This document shows, piece by piece, positions 34,786 through 47,465 of a DNA stretch of 64,000 nucleotides. A program made the translations under genes and the position numbers. The first letter of the stretch is position 1, and every line of letters starts with the position of its first letter. Source of the stretch: Symsagittifera roscoffensis (Eukaryota; Xenacoelomorpha; Acoela; Convolutidae); contig NC_087065.1 in assembly GCF_963678635.1 (NCBI RefSeq), positions 47,930,381 through 47,994,380 on the forward strand, in the 5' to 3' direction. The notes beneath the pieces were generated by a model. That model made no database searches and was not told the DNA's origin. It saw nothing but the letters and a program-made list of their open reading frames with translations.

Positions 34786-37560
34786 AGTGACAAATAGAAA
34801 TGTCTTAAAAACTAAATTTTTGTTATGACCAATTTTGTCATAGGAAATTTGGAGTGTTGAGCGAAACCTTTTCAAGGTATAACAACATCCAAATTGGAAT
34901 TTCCAGAGAAACTCAGTAGTTATTCTTTTCAAAATTTTCTTTTTGGAAAATCAGATTAGATTTGCAATCAAATTTTAGGTGGAAGATTAAACGTATCAAG
35001 AGGCAACTTCATTTATTGAAAGAGAAATTGAAATTTTGTACTGACTTCGAATCTTAAAGAGTTCGAGTTCAAATTCAAAATCGAACTTTAGTTTAACTGA
35101 ACTCGAGTTTGACTTCAAAAGAAATTTTGAAAATTTGTACTGAATTTAAATCTAAGGACTGCAAGGTTATATCTAAGTTGGAGGCTCTTAGCACAGTGGT
35201 AAGGCGTTCATTTTGAATTCGTCAGATCGTGTATTCGATCCCATGCCATGGCAATGATAGTGTGTGAGGACAAGCTATCACTTGACCTCCAGCTTCAGGT
35301 CTACCACAACTTGAACAAATTTGGCTGCAATAGTGGTACCACGTAAAAGTTCTAGACGCAAAAAAAACGGCCTTGAGTCGCAAAAAACAGCTTCGCTCAG
35401 CAAAATAAGACTGTCTGGAATGTGGGGAGATAATACAAATGGACTATCCTCGACAGGACTGTTAAGGCCTACTGATAGCTCCTCTGCGATTCGCAGGAAC
35501 TACAATTATTATTATTATTAAGTTCTAAGATCAGTGAACGCCGACCGACTCATGGTAAGAAAAATCAATAAAATCGAAATCAGTTTCTTTCTGATTATGT
35601 TAGCTTTTTAACTTTTTTCCAATTAATCATGAATTATAACTTTTTTGATTTACACTTGTATGTACACACATAACTTATTTACAGGTCAAAAAAGAATCCG
35701 CGAGTGAAAAAAAAAATGAAAAAAACTGACATGTCAGAGCAGTCATTGCAAAAAAATTGATACTAAACAACTTTAGCAAAAAACCATCAATGCAGAATTC
35801 TTGATACAAAACACAGAAAAAAAACTAGACGGTAAAATTTAAAAAAAACACAAAAAAAAACAAAACTAAGATTTGATCAACTTTTTTCTTTCCACTATTA
35901 TTTCAAACGTATAGTGAGATTAAAAGCTCTCCTAAAACTTACCTTTTTTGTTTCGAACGTTTCAGTCATACGATGGTTGGAGTTTCGAGCGATACTTTTT
36001 CGAGGTATAACAACTATCTGAATTTAATTTTAAGAGAAACTCAGTAGTTATTCCTTCAAACTTGTTTTCAGAAAACCTCAATTGATTTGCATTAAAATTT
36101 TAAGTGAAAGAGCAAACATATCCATAAGCAACTTCATTCAATAAAAAAAATTTTGAATTCTAAGTTTAAAAATTTTTCAGGCCATATCTAAAGGGTTATA
36201 TCTAAACTTTAAGTTCACTAAATGCCGACTCATGAAAAAATTATTTTCAAAAAAAACTTAAATTTAATCAAATTTCATTCTGATTATGTTATCTTTTCAT
36301 TATTTTTTCAATTTATTGAGAAATATAAGATCTTTGATTTACACTTTTATAAAATTCTTTGCAGGCCATAAAAGAAAATAATAAAACAAATTGAAATATC
36401 AGATCATCAATCACAAAAAAATTGATGCTGAACAATTTCATTAAAAAGTATCAATGCAGAAGCCATTATACAAAATACAGAAAACTACGAGATGGTAACT
36501 AAAAAAAAAACACGAAAAAACTAACATTTGATCAACACACTTCTATCCAATGTTAATTCAAACGTATAATGAGAAAGAAGAAGATCTTCTTTTTTTGTAA
36601 TAAACGTTTTAGACACGATGTTAAGAGTGCCGATCGATACCTTTTTGAGGTATAACTACAACCGGAGTGTAATTTCAAGAAAAATTCGGTAGTACTTTTT
36701 TCAAACTTTTTTTTATAGAAAATCAGCTTAGAATTGCAATCAAATTTTAAGTGGATGAGCAAACGTATCCAAATTCAACTTCTTACTGAATTCTTATCCA
36801 GACACTGCAAGTTTATAGGTAAATTCTAAGATCACTGAACGCTGACTCATGAAAGAGTAACTTTCAAAAACAAAATAAATTTTAATCAAGCTTCTTCCTG
36901 ATGATGTTAGCTTTTCACAATTTTTTCCGATTAGTTGTGAAATATAACTTCAGTGTTTTACACCTGTAAGTACCCACATAACTTTTTTGCAAGCCAAAAA
37001 AAATTGGCGAGTGGAAAAAAAATGAAGCAAATCAATATGTCAGAGCACTTATCACAAACAAACTGATACTAAACAACTTTATCAAAAAGCATAAATCCAG
37101 ACGCCATGATGTAAAAAACTGAAAAATTCTAAGAAACAAAAAAAATTCTGACTAACATTTGATCTGATCAACTCTTTTCTTTCAAATTTAATTCAAACGT
37201 ACAGTGAGGAAGAAAAAATCTTTAAAAAGTATTGTGTTTTTCGTTTTGAACGTTTTAGTCAATCGATGTTTGTAGTGTCGAGCGAAACCCTTGCGAAGTA
37301 TAACAACACCCAAAATGTAATTTCAAGAGAAACTCTGTAGTTGTTTTTGAAACTTGTTCTTAGAAAATCAGATTTGATATGCACTCAAATTTTAAATGGA
37401 AGAGCAATCATATCCAGAAAGAATTTAATTTTTTTAAGTTTTAATTCAAGTGTTGCAGGGTTATATCTAAACTCTAAGGTCATTGAACGCCGACTCATGA
37501 AAAAATTAAATTCAGAAAACTCAAATTCAATCAACAAGGTTACGTAATTTTCAATGTAAA
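34786..37560. repeat. Degenerate tandem array, unit about 0.64 kb
   Basis: Recurring blocks start near 34850, 35980, 36630 and 37270: a GAGCGA(A/T)AC...GGTATAACAAC segment followed by AAGAGAAACTC(A/T)GTAGTT. Each is followed by a (C/G)AACGCCGACTCATG segment and an AACTGACATGTCAGAGCA-type segment. Another diverged partial copy is at about 39400-40000. A SINE (35180-35519) interrupts the first unit. The array is AT-rich and non-coding. Confidence 0.65.
35180..35519 (+). mobile_element. tRNA-derived SINE with ATT-repeat tail
   Basis: The 5' part has RNA polymerase III promoter-like boxes: TAGCACAGTGGTAAGGC (A box) and GTATTCGATCCC (B box), 30-odd bases apart. The body includes CAATAGTGGTACCACG and CAGCTTCGCTCAGCAAAATA, and the 3' end is an ATT repeat (35504-35519). 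The element is flanked by AAGTT (35175-35179 and 35520-35524). Neighbouring array units show the uninterrupted sequence (TTATATCTAAACTCTAAG near 37450), confirming the insertion. A 5'-truncated relative is at 63018-63225. Confidence 0.75.
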
Positions 37561-40500
37561 ATCAGATGGAAGATTTTGAAAGTTCAGGAAAATTAACTAT
37601 CAAAAAATGTGAGGGTGCAAGGATGAGCAAAATCATTAGGGTTAAGCGCAACCAGGTGGACGCTGAGAGTTCCTTAACACAAATAATGCTCCATTGCTTG
37701 TCAAATATTGCTCCATTCAAATAATATTTTTCTCAAGGAAACTACAACTTTGCTTACGATTGTTGAATTCAACAATCTCCAACTACCTCGAATCAAGAGT
37801 GGTATATAAATTGTCTTTTTTGGATATAACTTCAGCTATATTGGAAAAACTTTTTGAGATTCGGCCAATAAAATTGAAGAACGAATGAAAGCAGACAGAC
37901 CGGAAGGTTTCCACCTTCAGCATTGTGAAGTTGAGGGAAAGAGCGCAGAGTTGTATTGATAAAATGTACAAAAGTCGAACAACCAAATATATTTTTGCCT
38001 TCAGAGACAATAATATTTAGGAACAGAAAATTGGCGTGATCATATGAGCCGAATTTAGGAATAACGAGATGAAGCTGAAACAATACTCCAGTACATATTG
38101 CTTTTTTATTCCACAATCAACAATTCAAATCAATAGTAACTGTCAACAATTCATGTCTATGAAATTTAATTGTTTAATTGTTCTTTTGATGAATTAATTT
38201 TAAAGGTCAACTGTGATGGCTAGTTTTTCAACCTGATGGATCAAAATCATTCCATTTAACTTGTTAATTTAGAATAAAATATTGTAATTATCCTTACGAT
38301 GCTTGTATCCGCGATTAGCAAGCTTTATTATATCGGATCATACTCTTTCTTTTAAGCAACTTGTCTAACGAATCACTGAATTCTATTCTCAATTATGCTT
38401 TTTCGTCAACTCACACACATATTTTTGTGTCACGACTGCATATCAGATACCCTATCCATTCAAATAATGTTTTTTTGTTGTTCTTACTTTCATCATCTTC
38501 GATTCGTAAAAACTCCGTTTTTTGTCTTTCCTTGGTTTGTTTTTTTAATGGGTTTTGAATTTTTTTGACTTATAGTTGATCGGCCGGGTGGTCTCAAATA
38601 ATTTCGGTGTTAGAAAAACATGACATGTCTCTTTTGCGCATTATTCTTTGAGGGGGTAATTGATAAACTTTTCAAGAATTTTTTTAGGGTAAAACTTTTC
38701 GTAGTTTATATTAATCTCATAAAAATTTCTCTTTTTTGGTTCAACGGGTGTCAGGAGTTAGGAAAAAACTATCTATTTCCGGTTGATATGGCATTTTCCA
38801 ACTGAACAAAAACATAGAAGTAATTATTACAACGTTCTAGCCCTAATTTTAGGAGTAACACGTTCGTCGACCCAATTTACTAAGAACTACATTGAGTTGG
38901 TTTTAGTAGAGGCGGTGAAAAACACATAGGATGTAATCTTAACGCTAATCAATTTTATGGGATTAGGTTTCTGTTCGTTCTATATGAATTTTGCGGGCGA
39001 TTGTTGAATTAATTCATCTTTTATTATTTTTTTGGTCTGCTCAAAGTTTGTCGGTTTTGTCATTACTTCGTAAATTTTGATTCGATGCAATTTTATCTAT
39101 CAATTTTTTCGTGTACGACAAATTTAGGCAAATATTTGGAAATGTGCTAGATCTAGCTTTTTCTGACATTTCAAAAACTTTTCTTGACTTAGGGGCGGTG
39201 GCCTCATTTTTTAGGTCTGCTATATTGTCATCCAATGTTGGTGTTGTATTTCAATTGTTAGTTTTAGTAAAAAATTACAAGTTTTGATTAGATTTCACTC
39301 CATCGTTAATGAAGATACAGTTTTGGGCCCTTTTTTTCCAATCTATTAAAAAAGAGAGGCTTCAGAAAACAGTTAACAAAAACTCACCAACCATTACAAA
39401 GTGCACATGATACTTTTTTCATCCATAGACGCAAAAACGACCGATGTTCTTTAGCATTTTTTGACAAACAAATCACAGTTGAACATACTTGGCAAAAAAG
39501 ATTGATGCAGAAGCCATCTTACAAGTTTTATTATATAACTAGACAACAAAAAAAGAACCACAAGAAAATTTAATAGACTATCACTAGATCATCTTTTTAC
39601 TTTCCAAGATTGAGATAAGTGTATATTGAGAAAGAAAATTACTTTAGACAATTTTTTGTTATGAATGAACTGTTTAATCATACGTAGTTTGCAATGCCGA
39701 TAACACGCTTCTGGGTAAAAACGGGATTACTATAGAGACTCTAGGGATTACTAAAAGCAGACGTTTTATCGAAAAAAAATAAATTTAAATTGGAAGAGCA
39801 AACATATCCAGAATCAGTTTCGTTAATTAAACAAGTAAATGAAAGTTTCTTACTTAATTTTAACTAGTTACTGCAGGGTTATATCCAGATTATAAAATCA
39901 CTAAACGACAACCCATGGAAAAAATCTTTAATAAAATTTAAATGTAATCCAATTTCATTCTGATTATGTTATCTTTTTAATATTTAGCAGTTGCACAATA
40001 TAACTGAATAGAATTAAATTCGCAGCAAGTTGAAATGTTATTTTTGAAAAAAAAAATCATTTTTTAAGCACGATTTTAAAAGGATAAGAAAACGAGTTAA
40101 CTATGCGTTTTGGTATACTGAAGGTGTAAATGACAAATTTTTGAGTTTTGTTTTTTCAATAGTTTATCATCGTTTTTTAATTTAGCTCATTGGGTGTCAA
40201 GATTTAGGAGGAGGTCAATTCATATCCGATTATAAAAATAATAGTGATAACGTATTAGTCCTTTTATTATGAGTTTTTTGAAAGTTCGAGTTTTTTGAAA
40301 GTTCGAAATTTGAACAATTCTGAAGAAAGGGGGGTAACAGCCAAACTGATGAGCGTTCACGGTCGCTAGAAACAAAAAACGAAAATAGCAGTTGACATCG
40401 GACACTTATAACGATTCAAGTGTTAAAGACACCATCTCGTGAGAACAAAATTCCAGTGGTTGATTCCAAACAATGCTTATCCTCATGAATTTAGAAAATA

Positions 40501-42059
40501 GGAGGATAACAACGTTGTGCACCACAAAATTATAATAACATTAAGTTTGTTTCAAGTAGTGCAATAGTTTAACAATATAGAGAACTTATCATTGAAAGAG
40601 CACCAACTTGAGGTAATTTAAACTCTCGAAGCGCCGCTGATAACTTTCTATTAAGTACTGTTTTATATGGACCTGATTGTATAACCTAAGTAACAATTAT
40701 ACAGAAAAAAATCATAAATTTAAAGAAAAAAAATAAATTTCAAAATTTCAAAATTCAAGAAAAGAGGGCTGGTCTCTAAAGACTGTTTTCCCATCTATTA
40801 GCGTTTTTTTATTTGCTGGAATGCCTTGAACACATGAATTTATCTCTACAAAAAAACCAGAGTTTGAGTAGTTGAGCACGACGAAAAGGCTAACGCATCT
40901 CTAATGGGTTCAAAATCTAATTTTCATCCAATTTAAATTTGAAAAAGTGATTTTTAGCCACCTTTTCAGTCATTATAACTACGTTTTCTGGAAACTCAAG
41001 ATTCAGTTTTTGTCTATTACTGGCATAAAAAAAAGCTAAGTAGGATTTGTTAAAACGATAGACTAAAAGTTATGAAGCATTCACTGACCCTCATGTACGA
41101 AAACCAACTGACCAGGTTGAAAATGAGAAAACACAAAGAGTTAAAGTATCTGACGTCAGTCAGTCATCAAGAAAACTTTTTCTACTTTTCATTGCTATGT
41201 AATTTCTGGGCGAGTGATTCAACAGGATAATATTAAGATTTTTTGATTTTATGATAAAAATCTTTGCTCAGCAGTGTCGTCTCAGCGACGGTCATCGCAG
41301 CTTGTGTCTGCTAGTTTTTTGCGCAATGTTGGCGTTGTATTGCATTGTTTGCGAAGCTCTTCTTTGCCCCTTTTCGGAAACTTTTTTTTATTTTACTCTG
41401 ACTACAGACACACCACCCATGCTGGTGGTGCAGTATCGGGTCAATTCATATCTGATCTTTGCAAATAAGGTGCGGTTTATATTTAGGAACCAATTGTATT
41501 GAACGCCAGAAGGCTAAAAAACTGATTAACGGCACAAAACTCTTCTTTTCCGTGTGAGCCAATAGATTACAAAAACCTTTGCGCTTATATTGCAGCAGAA
41601 AAGTATCATATAGATCGACGAAGGTTGAATGCGAGAGATGCCGAAACTATAAAAACTTCAAATGTGGAAAAATGTCCGATGATGTATGGGCATCAAAAAC
41701 CGAGCCCGAGATAGTGTGGTAATTTTGAAGCTGCTCTATATCCAAATCTGTTGAAAAATTGTTTTATGCTAATCGATTAATCTTAGAGGTGTTGGCTTTT
41801 TTTTAACACGATAGCTTAAAACCAAATAGATGTGAAACTTTGAAAAAAATTTTGGACAATGATGATTTATTGCCATTTGAACTATTCCATTGCAGAGAAC
41901 ATGACGAAGCACATAGTTGCGAAAACGTTTGAATTTTACAATATACAAATTTTTTTTTCAACATCAATAACTGTCTACAAATTTCTTGTTGTGGATGTAA
42001 CTCTACATATATTCGTCAAATGGTTCGACATCCTACCACTAGAACAGATTAACACCGCA
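37561..42059. other. AT-rich intergenic DNA
   Basis: No gene is supported. It contains a diverged copy of the 0.64-kb repeat at about 39400-40000 and small direct repeats (GAGTTTTTTGAAAGTTC twice near 40270). Open frames such as 38361-38558, 41251-41502 and 41859-42107 have AT-driven composition, no domains and no splice context. Confidence 0.35.
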
Positions 42060-43829
42060 AAAAAGTTCTCACCTATAGGACAACATCAAATTGATATGGG
42101 AATATAGGGCACGATTGCGGGAACGTCATGCCACGCTAACACAAATTTCAAGCCACTGGCAGCGAAAGCATTTCACGCATAGAAGTAGAGTTTGCAAAAA
42201 ACTCGTCTGAAGAGTCCAGGAGCAAGAAATTGACACTGAAAATAAATTTCAAAAAGTATGAATTAAGAAAAAATGACGTCTTTAAAAAACAGAAACTGAA
42301 AAAAATCAAAAAACTAAATATACGATGTATAAAATTGAAAGGTAGAACATAGAGAAGGTCTCGGAGACTTAAGTAAGACCACAGGTTTTTTAAAAAATTT
42401 ATGCGCCAGTTTTAAATTGCGACCATGTGATTGGTTGATATTTTTCTTTACTTTTTTTGCTTGATTAAAAAAAAAATTTAAGTTAAAATGATCATCGATC
42501 AAAGAAAGGTATTTTTATGATGCATGATCATCTTATAAAAATTTAAATCTCTTAAACCTGAAAAGCTCAATTGTTCGAAATTACCTACTTTTTCAAAACA
42601 TTCAAAAAAGTTCTCACCTTTTTCTATCAAAAGTTCTCACTCTTCTATCAAAGTTCTCACTCTTCTATCAAAAGTTATCAATTTGATAGAAAAACATCAA
42701 ATTGATATGGAAAAATACGGCTCAATTGCGGGAAGGTCATGCCACGCTAACACAAATTTCAAGCCACTGGCTTGAAAGCATTTCAATTATGAGAGAAGAG
42801 TTAGAAAAAATCAACGGAAGAGATCAGCAGCAAGAAAGTGACACTGAAAACAAATTTCACAAAATTGGCCTAAGCTGAAATAAATTTGTAAAATTTGAAA
42901 TAAAAAAAATTGACGTCATTAAAAAACAGAAACTGAAACAAATTGAAAAGCTAAAAATACGATGAAAAAAATTGAACGATAGAACTTAGAGAAGATCTCA
43001 GATACTTAAGTGAGATCATAGGTTTTTTTTAAATTTATGCGCCAGTTTTAAATTGCGATCGTGTGATTGGTTGATTTTTTTTATTTGTTTTGCTTAATTT
43101 GAAAAAATTTTCAAGTTAAAATGATCATCAATCAAATTAAGATATTTTTATGATGATTGATCATTTTCAAAAAATTTAAATTTCATAAACCTGAAACGCT
43201 TAGCCTGCTTGAAAATGTTCATTAGCTACTTTTTCAAAACCTTCAGAAAAGTTCTCACCTATAGGACAACATCAAATTGATATGGAAAAGTAGGGCACGT
43301 TTGCGGGAACGTCATGCGACGCTAACTCAAATTTCAATCCACTGGCATTGAAAGCATTTCACTCATGGAAGGAGAGTTTGACAAAAACTCATCTGAAGAG
43401 TTCAGGAGCAAGAAAATGACATTAAAAATAAATTTCAAAAACTGACCTAAGCAGAAAAAAATTTATAAACGTTGAATTAAGAAAAAGTTACGTCTTTAAC
43501 AAACAGAAACTGAAACAAATCGAAAAACTTATCAAACGATGAAAAAATTGAAAGATAGAACCTAGAGAAGGTCTCGATAACTTAAGTGCGATTATAGGTT
43601 TTTTTTAAATTTATGCGCCAGTTTACAATTGCGATTGTGTGATTGGTGGATTTTTTTGCTTTTCCACTTAATTAAAAGTTTTTTTTCTATATCTATATTT
43701 GAATAAACAACAATTTCACAAAAATAAATCAAAATTTGAAAATTGATGACGCCGTAAATATCTTTATCTATTTGATCCAAAAACTGGAAAACTTCTTGAA
43801 ACAAAAGAATGTCATCATTTTCTTCTTTT

Positions 43830-45815
43830 TCCACAAGTTCAATTCTGGTCTACAGGCTTCGGCCTCTATCGACCAGCTCTTTCGTCGACATCCATTTCGT
43901 CATTCCAAAAACGATGCGTCCTACATTTCAGACGCCCATAGTTTGTCAAGTCTTGCTTTGAATATGTTGACGTTCTCGCTCGATATTATTCTTTCAGGCA
44001 ATGAGTTCCAGTCGTTAATGGCTGCGATAGTGAAGAAGTTTTGTCTTGCTGTTGTTTTGGTTTTCCTCGTTAAAATTTTGTACGGGTTTCCTCGGGTGTC
44101 TCTTTCATTGATCGTAATGAGTTTTGAAAACAAAATTTTGAAGACTTCTATCATTCTTCCGCGCTTCCTTCTATACTCCAGCGTTGGCAGTTTCAGAGCT
44201 TTCAGTCTTTCCGGGTAACTAAGTTTTGTATGTTTGCGACCAGTCTTGTCGCCCGCCGTTGAACGTTCTCAATCATGATCTTGTCCTTTTTCAGGTATGG
44301 GTTCCAACACTGATTTGCGTGTTCCAGGTGTAGGGCTTTATATAGGGTTGTTAGTACCTCAGCGTTAAGATAGATGAAGTTTTTCCGTATTATCGCGACC
44401 ATGCCGTTGGCCAACCTTGTTTTCTTGGCAATGTGCTCACGGAATAGTAGTCTCGAGTCAACTATAACCCCTAAGGCTTTCTCAGTTTGAACATTATTAA
44501 GGTATGTATTCCCATCCAAGGTGTAATTTCGTTCCGCTAGTTTTACCCTTCCCGTTAACGTGAGCGTACGGCATTTTGTCATGTTGAACTTCATAAGGCT
44601 ACCATCAGCCCATTTCGAAATTACATTCAGATCATTTTGCAGTTCTTCATCTTCACCTAAAGCTGTGACTGATCTGTAGATGTTCGCAACATCTGTGTAG
44701 AGGAGCATTTGGGATGTGATTCCATCCCCCATCGAGTTTATGTATATTAAGAACAGAATTGGTCCCAGTACAGACCCTTGTGGGACTCCACTGATGACGG
44801 GTGCCCATTCCGAAAAATTTTCGTTGACCACCACTCTTTGTTTTCTTTCTGTTAAGAATGAGGTAATCCATTCGAGAGTTTTTTCTCTGATCCCGTATCT
44901 CGAAATTGTGTTTAGTAGTCTTTTGTGGGGTACACTATCAAAGGCTTTTTGGAAGTCGATGTAGATGATATCTACCTCGTTACCTCTGTCCAGTTCTGCT
45001 GTCCAGTCGTCAAGTGCTCTCAGTAACTGTATGGTCGTTGATCGCCCTGGTAAAAACCCGAATTGCTTGTCTGATATGATATTGTTGTTTTCTAAAAATT
45101 CATACAGGTGACGTCTGATGATTTTTTCCATAATTTTACAACAAATGGATGTCAGGCTAATAGGTCTGTAATTGTTAGGATCACTTTTTGCGTCCTTCTT
45201 GTGAGTTGCTGTTATATTTGCGCACTTCCAATCTTCTGGTATTTCACCTTTCTCCCAGGAACTTTGCATTAAACCACTCATCATTTCAGCTATTTCGTAT
45301 CGGGATTCTCGCAATACCCGAGGGTGTACGTTATCTGACCCCATTGATTTCGTAGTGTCTAGCGCATTGAGTTCATTTAGGATTGTCTCTTTGGAGATAA
45401 AGAGGTAAAGAGGTCATTAGATATTTGATTTTCTTGTTAATCCACTACTTCCCAGCTGCCTGGTGTTTCGATCGTGAATACAGAACTGAAAAAGTTGGCA
45501 AGAGTATCAGCTTTATCTTTGTCGTTCATGGCCCACTTGTCTGGTCCAATTTTGAGAGCCGGTATTGTTTCGGTTGTTTTAATTTTCTTATTCACGTAGT
45601 TCCAGAACTTTTTAGGTTGGTGTTTGATGCTTTTGGATACATCTTCTTTGTGCTTTCGAACACATTGTCGTGTCAATTTCCTGACTTTGTTTCGAGCCGA
45701 TGTGTAGTTTTCATAGTTTCTTTGCGACTTCTCTTTCTTGAAATCTTTCCAAGTTTTATGTTTATCTCGAAGTACATCTCTTACTTCGGAGCTCATTGGC
45801 AATTTGTAGTTCTAT
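43830..45815 (-). pseudogene. 5'-truncated LINE reverse transcriptase (CR1/jockey-type), inactive
   Basis: On the minus strand, 45802-45437 encodes the pre-RT linker (KKFWNYVNKK), 45344-44202 the reverse transcriptase, and 44154-43921 the C-terminal region (AINDWNSLPERI) in another frame. The RT shows NNYRPISLTSICCKIMEK, FGFLPGRST, DFQKAFDSVPH and SGVPQGSVLGPILFLIYIN. The catalytic box, which should read like FADD, is LYTDVAN, so the second of the paired aspartates is gone. Endonuclease and ORF1 are missing. It interrupts the 0.6-kb array: TAAACAACAATTTC-AC/TC-AAAAATAAA-type sequence lies on both sides (43707 and 45819), representing array sequence or target duplication. It is a dead copy. 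Confidence 0.85.
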
Positions 45816-46497
45816 ATTGAAATAAACAACAATTTCTCAAAAATAAAACAAAATTTGAAAATCGAAAAAAATGAAGAGAATGACACAACGAATGATAAGT
45901 TTTTTCAACTACAAATTGGCCTAAGTTGAAATAAAATAATAAAATTTGAAATAAGAAAAAATGACGTCTGTAAAAAACAGAAACTGAAACAAATTGAAAA
46001 GCTAAAAATACGATGAAAAAAAATAAACGATTGAACTTAAAGAAGGTCTCAGATACTTAAGTGAGATCATAGGTTTTTTTTTAATTTATGCGCCAGTTTA
46101 AAATTGCGATCGTGTGATTGTTTGATTTTTTTTTTACTTTTTTGCTAATTAAAAAAAATTTCTAGTTTAAATGAGCATCGATCAAAGTAAGGTATTTTTA
46201 TGATGAATGATCATCTTAAAAAAATTTAAATCTTTTGAACCTGAAAAGCTCAATTGTTCGAAATTACCTACTTTTGCAAAACCTTCAAAAAAGTTCTCAC
46301 CTATAGAACAACATCAAATTGATATGGAAAAGTAGGGCACGATTGCGGGAACGTCATGCCACGCTAACACAAATTTCAAGCCACTGGCATTGAAAGCATT
46401 TCACTCATGGAAGGAGAGTTTGAGAAAAACTCATCTGGAGAGTTCAGGAGCAAGAAATTGACATTAAAAATAAATTTCAAAAAACTGACCTAAGCAG

Positions 46498-46904
46498 GGT
46501 GACGTCCCACTTGTACCAAAATGAAAAATCGGTCCCATTTGTACCAAAACTATTCAACTCGATTTCTGATTGGTCGAATTGTGAGCCAACGAATTATTAC
46601 ATTAATTTCCTACCGTTCAAACAGAAGAAAACTAAACAGCAGAATAGTGACCGCCGCAGTCGCGCCAACGTGTTGCGAGCTTGCCAACAGAGGGTAGGAC
46701 TCTATACGAAAATTAGAGCCGGTTATCGCCGCGAAGCGGCGACGCGCGCGTAGTGCGCCCACCGGCGACCTTAAACCAAGAGCTTAAAGTAGTCGGCTTA
46801 ATAGTCTTAGGCCAATTGAATATTTTTGGTACAAACGCAATTGATTTTTTATTTTGGTACAAATGGGACTGATTTATCATTTTGGTACTCGTGAATACCC
46901 ACCC
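46498..46904. mobile_element. 407-bp MITE with 8-bp target-site duplication
   Basis: Flanked by CTAAGCAG (46490-46497 and 46905-46912). The uninterrupted site exists in a neighbouring array unit (GACCTAAGCAGAAAAAAAT near 43443). Imperfect terminal inverted repeats of about 50 bases begin GGTG at the left and GGGTG at the right (inverted), and share TGTACCAAAATGA and GTCCCATTTGTACCAAAA. The middle is GC-rich with the palindrome CGCCGCGAAGCGGCG. No transposase is encoded. The 8-bp duplication fits hAT, P or Merlin-type superfamilies; the termini do not settle which. Confidence 0.8.
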
Positions 46905-47465
46905 CTAAGCAGAAACAAATTTATAAACTTTGAATTAAGAAAAAATTACGTCTTTAACAAACAGAAACTGAAACAAATCGGAAAACTAAATAAACGATGA
47001 AAAAAATTGAAAGATAGAACCTAGAGAAGGTCTCGGTAACTTAAGTGAGATCATAGGTTTTTTTTAAATTTATGCGCCAGTTTAAAATTGCGATTGTGTG
47101 ATTGGTTGATTTTTTTAAAAACTTTTTTGCTTAATTAAAAGTTTTTTTAATATAAGGAACGCCCTCGTGGTCTGGGGATACAGACCCAGCCATGAGCTCA
47201 CTATTTGTGCATATAACTAACTGAATTTGCGCGGTTTGCCCGATAGCCTTAAAAAGTTATGACTTTGTCGTCCCGATGTTAATGGACCACACCTTGAACG
47301 GTTAAAAGCATGTGAAGCTGTGTTTAGACGTTAGGCAGTCGTTTTAGAACCTGGCTTATTTTCCGTCGTTTTGTTTTTTCCGGGCGAATGCTACATAGGT
47401 TATATATATGATATCTCTTTCAGATGACGGCTGATTTATAACTTTAGCCGTCGACTGCTTTAATA

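Larger units (their letters stand above)
42060..47120. repeat. Tandem array, unit about 0.6 kb, interrupted by a LINE and a MITE
   Basis: Five copies of a block ending in TTTATGCGCCAGTTT (near 42402, 43036, 43612, 46088, 47076) alternate with copies of AAGTTCTCACCTATAG and GGAACGTCATGCCACGCTAA (near 42065, 42700, 43250, 46290). Basic spacing is 576-634 bases. The third interval is about 2 kb longer because of the minus-strand LINE at 43830-45815, and the fourth is about 0.4 kb longer because of the MITE at 46498-46904. Copy 2 contains a short 19-base microrepeat of TTCTATCAAAAGTTCTCAC type at 42600-42680. Confidence 0.75.

Noticed and set aside
32013-34793. Long minus-strand open frames (up to 280 codons) encoding Pro/His/Ser/Thr-rich repeats
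   Set aside because: They are open in more than one frame, follow the 153-bp repeat unit, shift frame between units and have no domain or splice context. They are a by-product of a stop-poor satellite.
41251-41502. 83-codon frame with a hydrophobic stretch
   Set aside because: Short, overlaps another frame of similar length and has no supporting context.
42060-47120. CRISPR-like array
   Set aside because: Units are about 600 bp, diverged and lack short direct repeats with unique spacers; the DNA is eukaryotic.
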